Source: Gemmatimonadota bacterium (lineage in GTDB: Bacteria; Gemmatimonadota; Gemmatimonadetes; Gemmatimonadales; GWC2-71-9). From it: a stretch of 5,174 nucleotides of DNA. The DNA lies in NCBI GenBank assembly GCA_025360265.1, contig JANYCP010000037.1, positions 1-5,174 on the forward strand, written 5' to 3'. Position 1 is the first letter of the stretch. Each line of letters opens with the position of its first letter. A model generated the notes under the pieces. The model searched no databases. It saw nothing but the letters and a program-made list of their open reading frames with translations, and had not been told where the DNA came from. A program made the position numbers and the translations under genes. This document shows, one piece after another, positions 4,609 through 5,174 of this stretch.

Positions 4609-5174
4609 ATCAGGCTCGCGCCGATCGGCGCGGAAGCGCTCGACGATCCCGGCACCGATCCCGCGCTGGTGCGTCGCATGCTCGCTGATATCGCCCGCTG
4701 CAATCGCTGGCTCGGCGGGACACTGGCGGTTCGCACCGGCTTGGCGCGACTACTCGATGCGTCAGACCGCGGACACTCGCTCACCCTGTTCGATGTCGGC
4801 ACCGGTGCGGCCGACTTGCCGCGCGCCGCAGCACGGTGGTCGGCGCACCGCGGTGTGTCGCTCCACGCCTTGGCGCTCGAGCGGATCCCGGCCGCCGCCG
4901 CGGTGGCGCGCGAGCATGGCGTTCCGGTTGTGCTCGCCTGCGCCGGCGCGATGCCCTTGCGAGCGAAGAGCGTCGACATCGTGCTGGTCAGCCAGGTGGC
5001 GCACCACCTCGACCGTGACAGCACCGTACGGCTCTTTGCGGCGTGCACCCAGCTCGCCCGGCGCGGCGTGATCGTCGCCGATCTGCATCGCCGCTGGTTT
5101 GCCGCCCCGGCGTTTCGCGCGGCCGGCGCGTTGCTTGGCCTGCACGCCATGACGATCGCCGACGGCGTGACGTC
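4609..5174 (+). CDS. SAM-dependent methyltransferase, 3' end beyond the window
   Basis: An open reading frame that runs off the right edge, with about 188 residues visible. It reads as a class I SAM methyltransferase. A helical leader (EALDDPGTDPALVRRMLADI, then ARCNRWLGG) is followed by the SAM-binding motif I strand and glycine loop LTLFDVGTGAADLPRAA. A strand with an acidic end follows (LHALALERI), then AGAMPLRAKSVDIVLVSQ with VAHHLD as the motif IV region, and VIVADLHRRW after it. The group resembles methyltransferases found beside type III polyketide synthases and FAD oxidoreductases, acting on phenolic or quinone-like lipids; the substrate is inferred only. The 5' end is uncertain. The frame is open from 4537, yet the first ATG/GTG/TTG codon in frame is the GTG at 4669, with ATG at 4678. 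Family-like sequence and codon bias start earlier, near the ATC at 4609, so that base is given as an approximate start. Confidence 0.83.
   Translation, partial: MRLAPIGAEALDDPGTDPALVRRMLADIARCNRWLGGTLAVRTGLARLLDASDRGHSLTLFDVGTGAADLPRAAARWSAHRGVSLHALALERIPAAAAVAREHGVPVVLACAGAMPLRAKSVDIVLVSQVAHHLDRDSTVRLFAACTQLARRGVIVADLHRRWFAAPAFRAAGALLGLHAMTIADGVT

Noticed and set aside
2941..5150. Long minus-strand reading frames across the oxidoreductase, flavin reductase and methyltransferase
   Set aside because: They carry no recognisable motif, lie opposite well-supported genes, and cross the repeat elements, giving RPERSEGPP-like peptides that are typical translations of such repeats rather than genes.

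Overview
This is a high-GC bacterial window with dense, mostly overlapping genes and two kinds of palindromic repeat. Gene content, repeat style and codon use would suit Gemmatimonadota or a similar soil bacterium. That placement is from memory of gene families, not from any marker gene here.

Layout. A 101-bp divergent intergenic region (1854-1954) splits the window. To its left, on the minus strand, is a two-gene operon: a V4R-like small-molecule-binding-domain protein (1236-1853), then an M24-family metallopeptidase of the Xaa-Pro aminopeptidase type (64-1239). The two are coupled by an ATGA overlap. To its right, on the plus strand, are an ECF sigma factor (1955-2503), a zinc-type anti-sigma factor resembling RsrA (2500-2748), a geranylgeranyl-reductase-family FAD oxidoreductase (2738-4039), a flavin reductase-like FMN protein (4137-4598) and a SAM methyltransferase cut by the window end (about 4609-5174). 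Bases 1-63 hold no gene I can support.

How the genes may work together. The sigma/anti-sigma pair looks like the SigR-RsrA thiol-redox switch. Its anti-sigma gene overlaps the oxidoreductase start by 11 bp, so the flavoenzyme probably sits in the same operon. Flavoprotein, flavin reductase and methyltransferase together look like a tailoring set for a lipid, quinone or polyketide. The substrate cannot be read from the sequence, and the rest of the pathway probably lies past the right edge.

Repeats. A 77-bp near-perfect palindrome built of 7-bp units fills most of the divergent promoter region. A second, unrelated palindromic element of about 85 bp occurs twice. One copy lies in frame inside the oxidoreductase, where it adds about 27 residues. 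The other lies between the oxidoreductase and the flavin reductase, where it appears to supply, and to bury in a stem, the ribosome binding site of the flavin reductase. These repeats are the least ordinary things in the window.
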